Part shown: positions 18,238 to 25,624 of the stretch, in pieces | Layout of the letters: every line of letters starts with the position of its first letter | Position numbering within the stretch: position 1 is the stretch's first letter | NCBI GenBank assembly: GCA_038521345.1 | Contig: JBCBKU010000015.1 | Coordinates: 16,194-80,193, forward strand | Direction: 5' to 3' | Origin: JBCBKU01 sp038521345 | GTDB taxonomy: Bacteria; Pseudomonadota; Alphaproteobacteria; Rhodobacterales; Rhodobacteraceae | DNA: 64,000 bases | Notes under the pieces: generated by a model | Told to the model about the DNA's origin: nothing | What the model saw: only the letters and a program-made list of their open reading frames with translations | Database searches by the model: none | Translations under genes and position numbers: made by a program

Positions 18238-18716
18238 GCGGGCGCTCCCTCAAGACGCGCGGTCCGAAGCTTCCAAATGAACTGGAACGCGTTAATCGCG
18301 TAAGCGCCGTAGGCGACAAGGGCGATTATGAGTTGACCCGTCGGACCCGGCCATCCCCAGAGGATCGCCAAGAGATAGGCAGTGTGCAGCGCGATCACAC
18401 CGAAGCTGACGACATCTTCCCAAAAGAACGCCGGGGCAAACAGGTACTGGCCGAAGACGACCTTTTCCCAAATCGCACCGGTCACCATGATCGTGTAGAG
18501 GATCGCCGTCTTTAGAACGACGGATGCCGTAGCGAGCGCGTACCCCTCGCCAGTAGCCAGCGCCCGGAGAACCAAAACTAAGGACACGAGGAAGACAAGG
18601 AATTGCAATGGAGCAAGAACGCCTTGAACGGTAGTCCATACCGTGGCGTCGCGGCGGGCGCGCTCTTCTGCAGTGTAGAGAGATCCGGTTCGGCGCGTAG
18701 CCGTTTCGGTCGTCAT
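18234..18716 (-). CDS. bchF: 3-vinyl bacteriochlorophyllide hydratase
   Basis: BchF hydrates the 3-vinyl group on the way to the 3-acetyl group of bacteriochlorophyll a. The 160-residue product is a small membrane protein with about four spans, and it contains the conserved GAIWEKVVFGQYLFAPAFFWED block (about residues 81-102). It is the first gene of the long minus-strand superoperon and faces ppaA across a 307-base regulatory region that carries two PpsR-type palindromes. Confidence 0.95.
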   Translation of the reverse strand: MTTETATRRTGSLYTAEERARRDATVWTTVQGVLAPLQFLVFLVSLVLVLRALATGEGYALATASVVLKTAILYTIMVTGAIWEKVVFGQYLFAPAFFWEDVVSFGVIALHTAYLLAILWGWPGPTGQLIIALVAYGAYAINAFQFIWKLRTARLEGAPA

Positions 18717-18783
18717 CCCGCGTGTGCTCCCTAAGACTCCCTGCGTGCCTTACCGGAAGAGCCTAGCGTCCGCGCGGGCAAAG

Positions 18784-18801
18784 TGTCAATTCGCATTTAC
18801 A
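18784..18801. promoter_or_regulatory. PpsR/CrtJ-type operator, bchF side
   Basis: TGT (18784-18786), twelve bases, then ACA (18799-18801): an exact match to the PpsR/CrtJ consensus TGT-N12-ACA. On the minus strand it includes a TTGACA hexamer directed at bchF. Confidence 0.8.
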
Positions 18802-18923
18802 CATGCAAAGTTGACACCTTAGGTTCATTGCTTTGCTTGATACGGGCTGATCCGGCGAAATTCCCATGATTCTTTGACACTTTCAGCTCGAGCAGGTGAC
18901 TGGTGGCGCGCGTTGCGACGAAG

Positions 18924-18941
18924 TGTCAATTTACTTTGACA
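18924..18941. promoter_or_regulatory. PpsR/CrtJ-type operator, ppaA side
   Basis: TGTCAATTTACTTTGACA is an exact TGT-N12-ACA palindrome whose arms extend to TGTCAA/TTTGACA. It overlaps the proposed -35 hexamer of ppaA, which suggests that PpsR controls its own operon. Confidence 0.85.
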
Positions 18942-19023
18942 TGTCGGGCAGCATAGGCAAGACTCGCTCCGCACCGGATCCGCGCCTTGACGCGGCCAGA
19001 CCCGGGCGGGTTAGGACCGACCG

Positions 19024-19782
19024 ATGAGCGACCGATCACATTTGCACGGCCTCGCCGACCCCATTCTAAGGGACACGTCGGATCGCACTGGCGCCTGGGG
19101 TGGTCAGGCCGAGATGCATCTTGGAGTGCTGCTGGACTTTGCGCTCGCCCGCACCGAGCGGGATCTCGCGACGACACTCGATCACTTGCGGCAATCGGGT
19201 TTGCGAACTCAGGATCTGGTTGATGTTTATATTCCCAAGGCGGCCCGGCTGATGGGAGATCAATGGTGTTCGGACGGTATGGGGTTTGCAGATGTTTCCA
19301 TCGGTTCGGCGCGGCTTATGGGCCTGTTGCGACGAATTGAGCGCGCGGAGTCGAGAGCCGACACCGCCCACCTGAGCGCACCCACCGTACTGGTCTGCGT
19401 TGCCGACGGCGAACAGCATGTCATGGGCGCAATGACGGTGGCAATGCAGGTCCGACGGCTTGGCCTTGATTGCCGTGTCTCGGTCGGCGACACGCTGGCG
19501 CAGTGCCGCCGGGCTCTTTCCACGGGGCATATAGATGCCGTTTTTGTGTCCGTTTCGTCCACCGAAAGACTTGTACCCGTGCGCAAGCTTGTGGAAAACA
19601 TACGGGAATGTGCTTCACGGCCCCTGCGGGTCGTTGCTGGCGGCTCGGTCGCCGAAGAATGCGAAGAACTGAAGTCACTTACGGGTGTCGATTTTGTGTC
19701 CAGTGATGCTGCCGCGGCTGTTCGGAGATGCGGACTGACCCCCTTCGACCAGCACGGCCCGCGCGCCGCGACGGTGACCTGA
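19024..19782 (+). CDS. ppaA: PpaA/AerR, cobalamin-binding photosynthesis regulator
   Basis: PpaA/AerR is a B12-binding antirepressor that works with PpsR/CrtJ on photosystem promoters. The 252-residue product has a helical N-terminal part with DQWCSDGMGFADVSIG (about 79-94) and a Rossmann-like B12 domain. His132 in GEQHVMGAM fits the lower-axial cobalamin ligand seen in R. capsulatus AerR. The start ATG 19024 follows the operator region; an internal Met at residue 31 could give a shorter form, as reported for AerR. ppsR follows after 50 bases. Confidence 0.92.
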   Translation: MSDRSHLHGLADPILRDTSDRTGAWGGQAEMHLGVLLDFALARTERDLATTLDHLRQSGLRTQDLVDVYIPKAARLMGDQWCSDGMGFADVSIGSARLMGLLRRIERAESRADTAHLSAPTVLVCVADGEQHVMGAMTVAMQVRRLGLDCRVSVGDTLAQCRRALSTGHIDAVFVSVSSTERLVPVRKLVENIRECASRPLRVVAGGSVAEECEELKSLTGVDFVSSDAAAAVRRCGLTPFDQHGPRAATVT

Positions 19783-19832
19783 ATGCGCATGAAGCGAACA
19801 GGTCCGAAGCGCAGGCAGTGGATCCGGATGAT

Positions 19833-21236
19833 ATGACCTCGCGCGGTATAAAATACTGGAACACCGGTTCCATACCGCTGATCGGCCCGGATGTTCTTGG
19901 GGACATTATCGCGTCGGCGGCAGATCTTGCGGTGGTCATATCGGATGTGGGTGAAGTCCTCTCTGTTCTGGTCAACCCCGCCCAACGCTCATTCGGCAAC
20001 GTGGACCATTGGGAAGGTCGCGATATCCGGGACTTTCTGACGGTTGAAAGTGTTCCAAAGTTCGAAGCCCAGCTGGATGCATTCGGGACCAAATCCGAAC
20101 CATTGCGTCCGATGGAATTGAACCATACCGGCGACGGAACATCTGACTTTCCGATCCGTTACACACTGCATCGGATCGGTCCGGATGGTGCTTTGCTGAT
20201 GCTAGGGCGTGATCTTCGGCCGGTGGCCGAGATGCAGCAACAACTCGTGAAGGCGCAGATGGCGCTGGAACGGGACTACGAAGCGCGGCGAGAGCACGAC
20301 ACGCGGTTTCGCGTTGCAATGGATGCCATAGAAGAGGCGATTGTTTTCGTTTCTCTCGAGACAGGTAAGATTGTCGAGGTCAATGGGTCTGCTGGCACTT
20401 TGTTGGGTGCTGAGCCGGTCGACGTGACCGGCCGCGCCTTTGGTTCTGTTTTTAACCTGCCGCGGGGAACATCGGCCATCGAGGCTGTCACTGCGGCGTC
20501 GGATGCCGGCACGGCACTGGATCTGACGCTGGCGGCTGGCAAGACACCGGTTCGGGTCCGGCCACGCGCGTACCGGGCTGCAGGCACGCGTATGGCACTT
20601 CTGAAGATTGAAAGCGCCGGCGGAACCGCCAGCGCGGGTAACATCCTCTCAGACACACTGATGGGTCTCTTCGAGACCGGCTCCGAAGCAATGGTGTTTA
20701 CGGACGCCGAAGGAACCATCCTGTCGGCCAACGATGCATTCTTGGAACTGGTGGGCGAGGCTGAGCCGACGAGTGTTCGGGGCCGGGCGCTTGCAGATTA
20801 TCTGGCACGCGGCTCCATCGACGTCCGGGTTATGGCCGACCACGCCCAGCGCGACGGGCGGATGCGACTGTACTCCACGCGGCTTTCGCCCGCTTATGGA
20901 GCCGACACGGTGATCGAGATGTCGGCCACCCGGATTTCTGGTGCCGGACAGCCGGTCTTTGCCTTCGTGATGCGTGACGCCACTCACGCCGAAGCTGTGG
21001 GCCGGTCGAGCCTTGGGTCGGGCGAAGAGGGCATGCGCAGTGTCATGGAGCTTGTCGGCTCAGCCACGCTGAAAGAGATTGTCGCCGAAACGACCGATGT
21101 CGTCGAAAAGATGTGCATCGAGACAGCGGTCGAGTTGACCAACAACAACCGCGTTGCGGCTGCCGAGATGCTTGGACTGTCGCGTCAAAGCCTTTACGTG
21201 AAGCTGCGAAAGTACGGCCTTCTGAGCCGCGACTAG
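19833..21236 (+). CDS. ppsR: PpsR/CrtJ, redox-responsive repressor of photosynthesis genes
   Basis: PpsR represses bch, crt and puc genes under oxygen by binding TGT-N12-ACA. From the family-typical start MTSRGIKYWN (19833) it has 467 residues: an N-terminal domain, Q-linker helix (about 145-170), two PAS domains and a C-terminal Fis-type helix-turn-helix (NNNRVAAAEMLGLSRQSLYVKLRKYGLL). Only one cysteine is present in the whole protein, Cys428 just before the HTH; the second redox cysteine of R. sphaeroides PpsR (C251 region) is missing. Nine matching operators lie in this window. Confidence 0.95.
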   Translation: MTSRGIKYWNTGSIPLIGPDVLGDIIASAADLAVVISDVGEVLSVLVNPAQRSFGNVDHWEGRDIRDFLTVESVPKFEAQLDAFGTKSEPLRPMELNHTGDGTSDFPIRYTLHRIGPDGALLMLGRDLRPVAEMQQQLVKAQMALERDYEARREHDTRFRVAMDAIEEAIVFVSLETGKIVEVNGSAGTLLGAEPVDVTGRAFGSVFNLPRGTSAIEAVTAASDAGTALDLTLAAGKTPVRVRPRAYRAAGTRMALLKIESAGGTASAGNILSDTLMGLFETGSEAMVFTDAEGTILSANDAFLELVGEAEPTSVRGRALADYLARGSIDVRVMADHAQRDGRMRLYSTRLSPAYGADTVIEMSATRISGAGQPVFAFVMRDATHAEAVGRSSLGSGEEGMRSVMELVGSATLKEIVAETTDVVEKMCIETAVELTNNNRVAAAEMLGLSRQSLYVKLRKYGLLSRD

Positions 21237-21334
21237 TCTCGCGCTACGCCGAATTCCCCAAAAAACAAAACCGGGTGCCGTTCGGGACACTTTGCCTCGG
21301 CCGATCGAGTCGGTTTCGCTTGATTGGTCGAGAG

Positions 21335-21352
21335 TGTCATTTAAAAATGACA
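21335..21352. promoter_or_regulatory. PpsR/CrtJ-type operator at the bchG start
   Basis: TGTCATTTAAAAATGACA matches TGT-N12-ACA and is almost perfectly palindromic. It ends two bases before the bchG ATG (21355), so it occupies the place where a Shine-Dalgarno would be expected. Confidence 0.8.
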
Positions 21353-21354
21353 AC

Positions 21355-22260
21355 ATGATTGTCAGTGAAACAATACAGTCACGACGTTTTCCCGAGCCCT
21401 CGGCTCTTCTTGAACTGATCAAGCCCATAACGTGGTTTCCACCCATGTGGGCGTATCTCTGCGGGATCGTTTCATCGGGTGTCTGGCCCGGGGAAAACTG
21501 GGGGCTGGTGGTCTTGGGCGTCATTCTGGCGGGACCAGTGGTTTGTGGTATGAGCCAGGCGGCCAATGATTGGTGCGACCGCCACGTCGACGCGATCAAC
21601 GAGCCGGATCGGCCTATTCCCTCGGGACGAGTCCCGGGACGGTGGGGTCTCGCCGTAGCACTGGTCATGTCCGCCTTTGCGCTATGGCTAGGTTCTTTTC
21701 TCGGGCCTTGGGGCTTCGGCGCCACGTGCTTAGCCGTGATTGCCGCCTGGGCCTATTCGGCCCCTCCGATCCGCCTGAAGAGATCGGGCTGGTGGGGTCC
21801 TGGCCTCGTGGGACTATCCTATGAAACGCTGCCTTGGTTCACAGGCGCGGCCGTGCTCGCCGCCGGTGCGCCGTCCTTCGAGATCGTCGCGGTAGCGGTG
21901 CTCTATGGCCTTGGCGCGCACGGCATCATGACGCTGAACGACTTCAAGGCGCTCGAGGGGGATCGTGCCACCGGCGTGAGGTCCTTGCCTGTCGTGCTTG
22001 GCCCCGAAGTAGCGGCCAAGATCGCGGCGATTGGAATGGCGGTGCCGCAGGCGATCGTTGTTGTCCTGTTGCTTGTCTGGGACCGGCCCTGGCATGCGCT
22101 GGCCGTGATGGCCGTTTTGGCGGCCCAAATCTGGGCCATGCGGATCTTGTTCCGCGATCCAAAAGCCAAAGCTCCCTGGTACAACGCGACGGGCGTGGCG
22201 CTTTATGTAACGGGCATGATGGTGGCGGCCTTCGCCGTCCGGACGCTGGGAGCAATCTGA
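21355..22260 (+). CDS. bchG: Bacteriochlorophyll synthase (esterifying)
   Basis: BchG attaches geranylgeranyl (later phytyl) to bacteriochlorophyllide a at the membrane. The 301-residue UbiA-type prenyltransferase has the Asp-rich motif NDWCDRHVDAINEPDRP at 71-87, a second NDFKALEGDRATG near residue 197, and about nine membrane helices. ATG 21355 is chosen by family N-terminus (RFPEPSALLELIKPITWFPPMWAY); no purine-rich ribosome site precedes it because a PpsR palindrome fills that position. The stop overlaps the next start as TGATG. Confidence 0.96.
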   Translation: MIVSETIQSRRFPEPSALLELIKPITWFPPMWAYLCGIVSSGVWPGENWGLVVLGVILAGPVVCGMSQAANDWCDRHVDAINEPDRPIPSGRVPGRWGLAVALVMSAFALWLGSFLGPWGFGATCLAVIAAWAYSAPPIRLKRSGWWGPGLVGLSYETLPWFTGAAVLAAGAPSFEIVAVAVLYGLGAHGIMTLNDFKALEGDRATGVRSLPVVLGPEVAAKIAAIGMAVPQAIVVVLLLVWDRPWHALAVMAVLAAQIWAMRILFRDPKAKAPWYNATGVALYVTGMMVAAFAVRTLGAI

Positions 22261-23546
22261 TGAGCTGGCTGCAGATCCTTCGGCTCGGGTTGGTTCAGAT
22301 GGCATTGGGGTCAATCGTCGTCTTGACCACGGCAACGATGAACCGAGTGATGGTCGTGGAACTTGCGTTTCCGGCAACCCTTCCGGGTTTGCTGGTGTCG
22401 GTTTACTACGCCACGCAGTTTCTGCGGCCCAAGTTTGGGCACGGCGCAGATCAAGGTGGTCGCCGCACACCATGGATCCTTGGCGGAGTCTTTGTACTGG
22501 CCGCCGGCGCAGTCGGGGCTGCTGGCGCTGTCTGGATCATGGGCGTTCGGCCCGGTCTTGGAATCCTGGTCGCCGTACCATCCTTTGTCCTGATCGGACT
22601 TGGGATTGGCGCCGCGGGCACGAACCTTCTCGCTTTGTTGGCGGCGCGGGTATCCGAAGGGCGCCATGCCGCCGCTGGCAGCGCCGTCTGGATCATGATG
22701 ATCTTCGGTCTCGCAGCGACGGGGATCACTGCAGGGCTATTGCTTGATCCCTACTCTCCCGCACGACTGCTGGCCGTAACCCTCGGGACAGCAACCGTCG
22801 CGGTTCTTCTGGCCGTGATAGGTGTTTGGGGACAAGAACGGGGCCCGACGCGCCCACCGCCGCCGCGTGCTGTCAATTTCGGGCGCATCGCCCGGGAGTT
22901 GCTGGCCGATCGCCGGGTACGTGCCTTCACCGCTTTCGTCTTTGCCTCGATGCTGGCCTACAATTTGCAGGACCTGATCCTCGAGCCCTATGCAGGCCAC
23001 GTCTTCGGCATGACCGTGGGCGAGAGCACGGCCCTGGGCGGAACCATGCATGCGGGCGCATTGTCGGGGATGATTGTGGTTCTGCTTTTTGGGTCCGCGC
23101 TCGCGCGCTGGATCCCGGTTCCTGTCCGCGTCTGGATCGTAAGCGGCTGCGTCGTCTCGGGTCTGGCACTGACCGCGATGGCCTTTGGTGGTTTGCAGGC
23201 TGAAACTTGGCCACTGACGCCCAATGTCTTTGTCCTGGGATTTGCCAATGGAATCTTTGCAGTGGCCGCTATTGGCGCAATGATGACCCTCGCGCGCGAG
23301 GGCGACGAAGCGCGCGAAGGCGCGCGCATGGGCATATTCGGCGCCGCACAAGCCATCGCATTTGGTTTGGGCGCGCTCCTTGGCACACTTGCGGCTGACG
23401 TCATGCGGGGCCTCGTGTCCGACGCCGCACTTGCCTACGGCACCGTTTTCGTCATCGAGGGCGCGATTTTCCTCGTCGCCGCCGTTTTGGCTTTGCGCCT
23501 TACCTCAGCCGAACAATCACACCGAACCCTTGTTCCGGGAGAATGA
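22260..23546 (+). CDS. Orf428, PucC/BCD-family membrane protein
   Basis: The 428-residue product equals in length the ORF428 that lies between bchG and bchP in Rhodobacter. It has about 12 helices and belongs with LhaA and PucC in the bacteriochlorophyll-delivery branch of the major facilitator superfamily. Visible blocks are TMNRVMVVELAFPATLPGLLVS at the N-terminus and NLQDLILEPYAGHVFGMTVGEST in the middle. Its precise role is not settled; handling of newly made pigment is inferred from family and neighbours. Confidence 0.9.
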   Translation: MSWLQILRLGLVQMALGSIVVLTTATMNRVMVVELAFPATLPGLLVSVYYATQFLRPKFGHGADQGGRRTPWILGGVFVLAAGAVGAAGAVWIMGVRPGLGILVAVPSFVLIGLGIGAAGTNLLALLAARVSEGRHAAAGSAVWIMMIFGLAATGITAGLLLDPYSPARLLAVTLGTATVAVLLAVIGVWGQERGPTRPPPPRAVNFGRIARELLADRRVRAFTAFVFASMLAYNLQDLILEPYAGHVFGMTVGESTALGGTMHAGALSGMIVVLLFGSALARWIPVPVRVWIVSGCVVSGLALTAMAFGGLQAETWPLTPNVFVLGFANGIFAVAAIGAMMTLAREGDEAREGARMGIFGAAQAIAFGLGALLGTLAADVMRGLVSDAALAYGTVFVIEGAIFLVAAVLALRLTSAEQSHRTLVPGE

Positions 23547-23550
23547 GATC

Positions 23551-24732
23551 ATGAGCTACGACGTCGTTGTGGTGGGCGGCGGGCCCGCCGGTGCCACGGC
23601 CGCCGAAGACCTTGCTCGGGCCGGCAAGTCGGTCGCGTTCCTGGATCGGGCGGGCCGGATCAAACCCTGCGGCGGCGCCATTCCGCCTCGGCTCATTGAA
23701 GACTTCGATGTGCCAGAGGACCAACTCGTGGCCAAGATTCAGACGGCCCGAATGATCTCGCCCAGCCAACGCGCCGTAGACATTCCGATAGAAAACGGCT
23801 TCGTCGGAATGGTCGACAGGGAGCATTTCGACGAGTTTCTACGTGTCCGCGCGACAAGGGCCGGCGCGAGCCGGAACACGGGCACGTTCAAACGAATCGA
23901 TCGCGACGGCGACGGCACCCATGTCGTTTTCCGCGACAAGGTATCTGGCAACGAGATGCGGCTTTCTACGAAGCTCGTGATCGGGGCCGACGGAGCCCGG
24001 TCGGATGTGGCCCGTCAGGAAGTCGATGGCGGAGATACGATCCCATACGTGATCGCGTACCACGAAATCATCGCGGCACCTGAAGCGTCGAACTCTTATG
24101 ATCCGGGCCGCTGCGATGTGATCTATGACGGCAAGATCTCGCCCGACTTCTACGGCTGGGTCTTCCCGCACGGATCCCAGGCAAGCGTGGGCATGGGAAC
24201 CGGAATCGAAGGCATCGATTTGAAGGCAGCCACGGCGGATTTGCGCGCGGCGTCTGGCCTCGCCGATTGCGAGACAATCCGAAAAGAGGGCGCTCCGATC
24301 CCGCTTAAGCCGCTTGATCGCTGGGACAACGGCAGCGACGTGGTTTTGGCCGGGGACGCTGCGGGCGTGGTTGCTCCGTCCTCCGGTGAAGGCATTTACT
24401 ACGCGATGGCCGGAGGGCGTGTGGCTGCTGAGGCAGCACTCGCGGCTCTGTCATCTGGCAAAGTTGCTGACTTGGCTCTGGCGCGCAAAGCCTTCATGCG
24501 CGAACACAAAACGGTCTTTCATGTCCTTCGCGCCATGCAGGACGCCTACTACAAGTCCGACAGCCGACGGGAACGGTTCGTATCGCTTTGCCACGATGTC
24601 GACGTCCAACGCCTCACCTTCGAAGCCTATATGAACAAGAAGCTCGTCAGGGCGCGCCCCATGGCGCACGTGAAAATCGGGCTAAAGAACCTTGCCCATC
24701 TCACCGGGCTCGTACCGGAGGCTTATGTATGA
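23551..24732 (+). CDS. bchP: Geranylgeranyl bacteriochlorophyll reductase
   Basis: BchP reduces three double bonds of the geranylgeranyl tail to phytyl. The 393-residue flavoprotein has the FAD-binding VVVGGGPAGATAAEDLARAGK at the N-terminus, the family signature IKPCGGAIPP (about 39-48), and a second FAD motif DVVLAGDAAGVVAPSSGEGIYYAM near residue 265. It starts four bases after orf428 and shares the overlap ATGTATGA with idi. Length is normal. Confidence 0.96.
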   Translation: MSYDVVVVGGGPAGATAAEDLARAGKSVAFLDRAGRIKPCGGAIPPRLIEDFDVPEDQLVAKIQTARMISPSQRAVDIPIENGFVGMVDREHFDEFLRVRATRAGASRNTGTFKRIDRDGDGTHVVFRDKVSGNEMRLSTKLVIGADGARSDVARQEVDGGDTIPYVIAYHEIIAAPEASNSYDPGRCDVIYDGKISPDFYGWVFPHGSQASVGMGTGIEGIDLKAATADLRAASGLADCETIRKEGAPIPLKPLDRWDNGSDVVLAGDAAGVVAPSSGEGIYYAMAGGRVAAEAALAALSSGKVADLALARKAFMREHKTVFHVLRAMQDAYYKSDSRRERFVSLCHDVDVQRLTFEAYMNKKLVRARPMAHVKIGLKNLAHLTGLVPEAYV

Positions 24733-25259
24733 CGATCATGATCCCAGCATGGGTAGGCGGGCAGATCATGCCGGTCGAGAAGCTTGAAGTGCATCGCCGT
24801 GGGCTGCTTCACAAGGCCATCTCGGTCTTTGTGATGCGGGGAAGCGCGGTTCTTCTTCAGAAGCGAGCCGAAGGCAAGTACCATACACCCGGGCTCTGGG
24901 CCAATACCTGCTGCACGCACCCCGCTTGGGACGAAGAGCCAATCGAGTGCGCGATCCGCCGTCTTCGGGAAGAGCTTGGGATCACGGGGCTCTATCCCTC
25001 GCTGCGGGATCGGGTCACCTACCGGGCAGAAGTGGGTAACGGTTTGATCGAGCACGAACTGGTCGACATTCTTCTCGCAGAGGCGCCGGAAGACTTAAAG
25101 ATAGTCCCCAACCCGGACGAAGTTGCCGAGACAAAGTGGATGGATCTTTATGATCTGACAGCCGAAGTCGCGCGTCGGCCCGAGCGGTACACACCATGGC
25201 TGCGGATCTACCTCGAAGAGCATCAGGACCGCATTTTCGGACGTCTCGTCGGCTCCTGA
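24729..25259 (+). CDS. idi: Isopentenyl-diphosphate delta-isomerase, type I
   Basis: Idi interconverts IPP and DMAPP, supplying geranylgeranyl diphosphate for both bacteriochlorophyll tails and carotenoids. The 176-residue Nudix-fold protein has the catalytic cysteine in WANTCCTHP (C61/C62) and the Nudix-like EPIECAIRRLREELGI (about 70-85). Its ATG overlaps the bchP stop (ATGA). Together with dxs, which converges on it, it links isoprenoid supply to the photosynthesis cluster. Confidence 0.95.
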   Translation: MTIMIPAWVGGQIMPVEKLEVHRRGLLHKAISVFVMRGSAVLLQKRAEGKYHTPGLWANTCCTHPAWDEEPIECAIRRLREELGITGLYPSLRDRVTYRAEVGNGLIEHELVDILLAEAPEDLKIVPNPDEVAETKWMDLYDLTAEVARRPERYTPWLRIYLEEHQDRIFGRLVGS

Positions 25260-25345
25260 AAAAAACTTTGAACCCTCTCTGTTGGTCGCACGACCCATAG
25301 GCAGAAGCGGCGCGTCCCGCGCCGCATAGCCCAACGGAGAGACCG

Positions 25346-25612
25346 ATGTTCAAGCCACCCGCCTTCGCCACCCTCGCCCTTTTGGCACTTCTTGCCGGCC
25401 CCGCATTTGCGGTCGATGATGATGCGCGCAACGATCGCGAGACCGCTTCGCAAAGTGAACCTGCCGACGACAACGAGGATGCTGGACCGCAAAGCACAAA
25501 GGACTTGCCATTGCACTTGCGCAGGTTGCACGGCCAAGAACATGCGCCGGCATCAAGCCCGCACAGGAAGAAGATCGACGACAGAGAGAATGCCGTGATT
25601 GGAAAAATCTAG
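25346..25612 (+). CDS. Small exported protein of unknown function
   Basis: An 88-residue protein begins with a clear signal peptide (LALLALLAGPAFA, cleavage near residue 22) and continues as a charged, low-complexity chain: acidic at first, then His- and Lys-rich. It has a good GGAGAG ribosome site before ATG 25346. No known family is recognised. The mature part looks disordered and could bind metal or act as a periplasmic accessory. It lies between idi and the convergent dxs, 12 bases from the dxs stop. Confidence 0.6.
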   Translation: MFKPPAFATLALLALLAGPAFAVDDDARNDRETASQSEPADDNEDAGPQSTKDLPLHLRRLHGQEHAPASSPHRKKIDDRENAVIGKI

Positions 25613-25624
25613 TCGATCTTCAGA

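Larger units (their letters stand above)
18717..19023. promoter_or_regulatory. Divergent bchF/ppaA control region
   Basis: This 307-base gene-free interval separates the minus-strand superoperon from the ppaA-ppsR operon. It is locally AT-richer than its neighbours. It holds two TGT-N12-ACA palindromes 140 bases apart. A plausible ppaA promoter is TTGACA (18936-18941) with AAGACT 17 bases downstream (18959-18964), so the right-hand palindrome would cover the -35 element. The left-hand palindrome also contains a TTGACA on the minus strand, pointing to bchF, but with only a weak -10. Confidence 0.7.

Noticed and set aside
17053..18303. A 416-codon plus-strand open frame opposite bchN
   Set aside because: It is the antisense shadow of a highly conserved gene in GC-rich DNA; the translation has no recognisable domain and many Arg/Gly/His runs.
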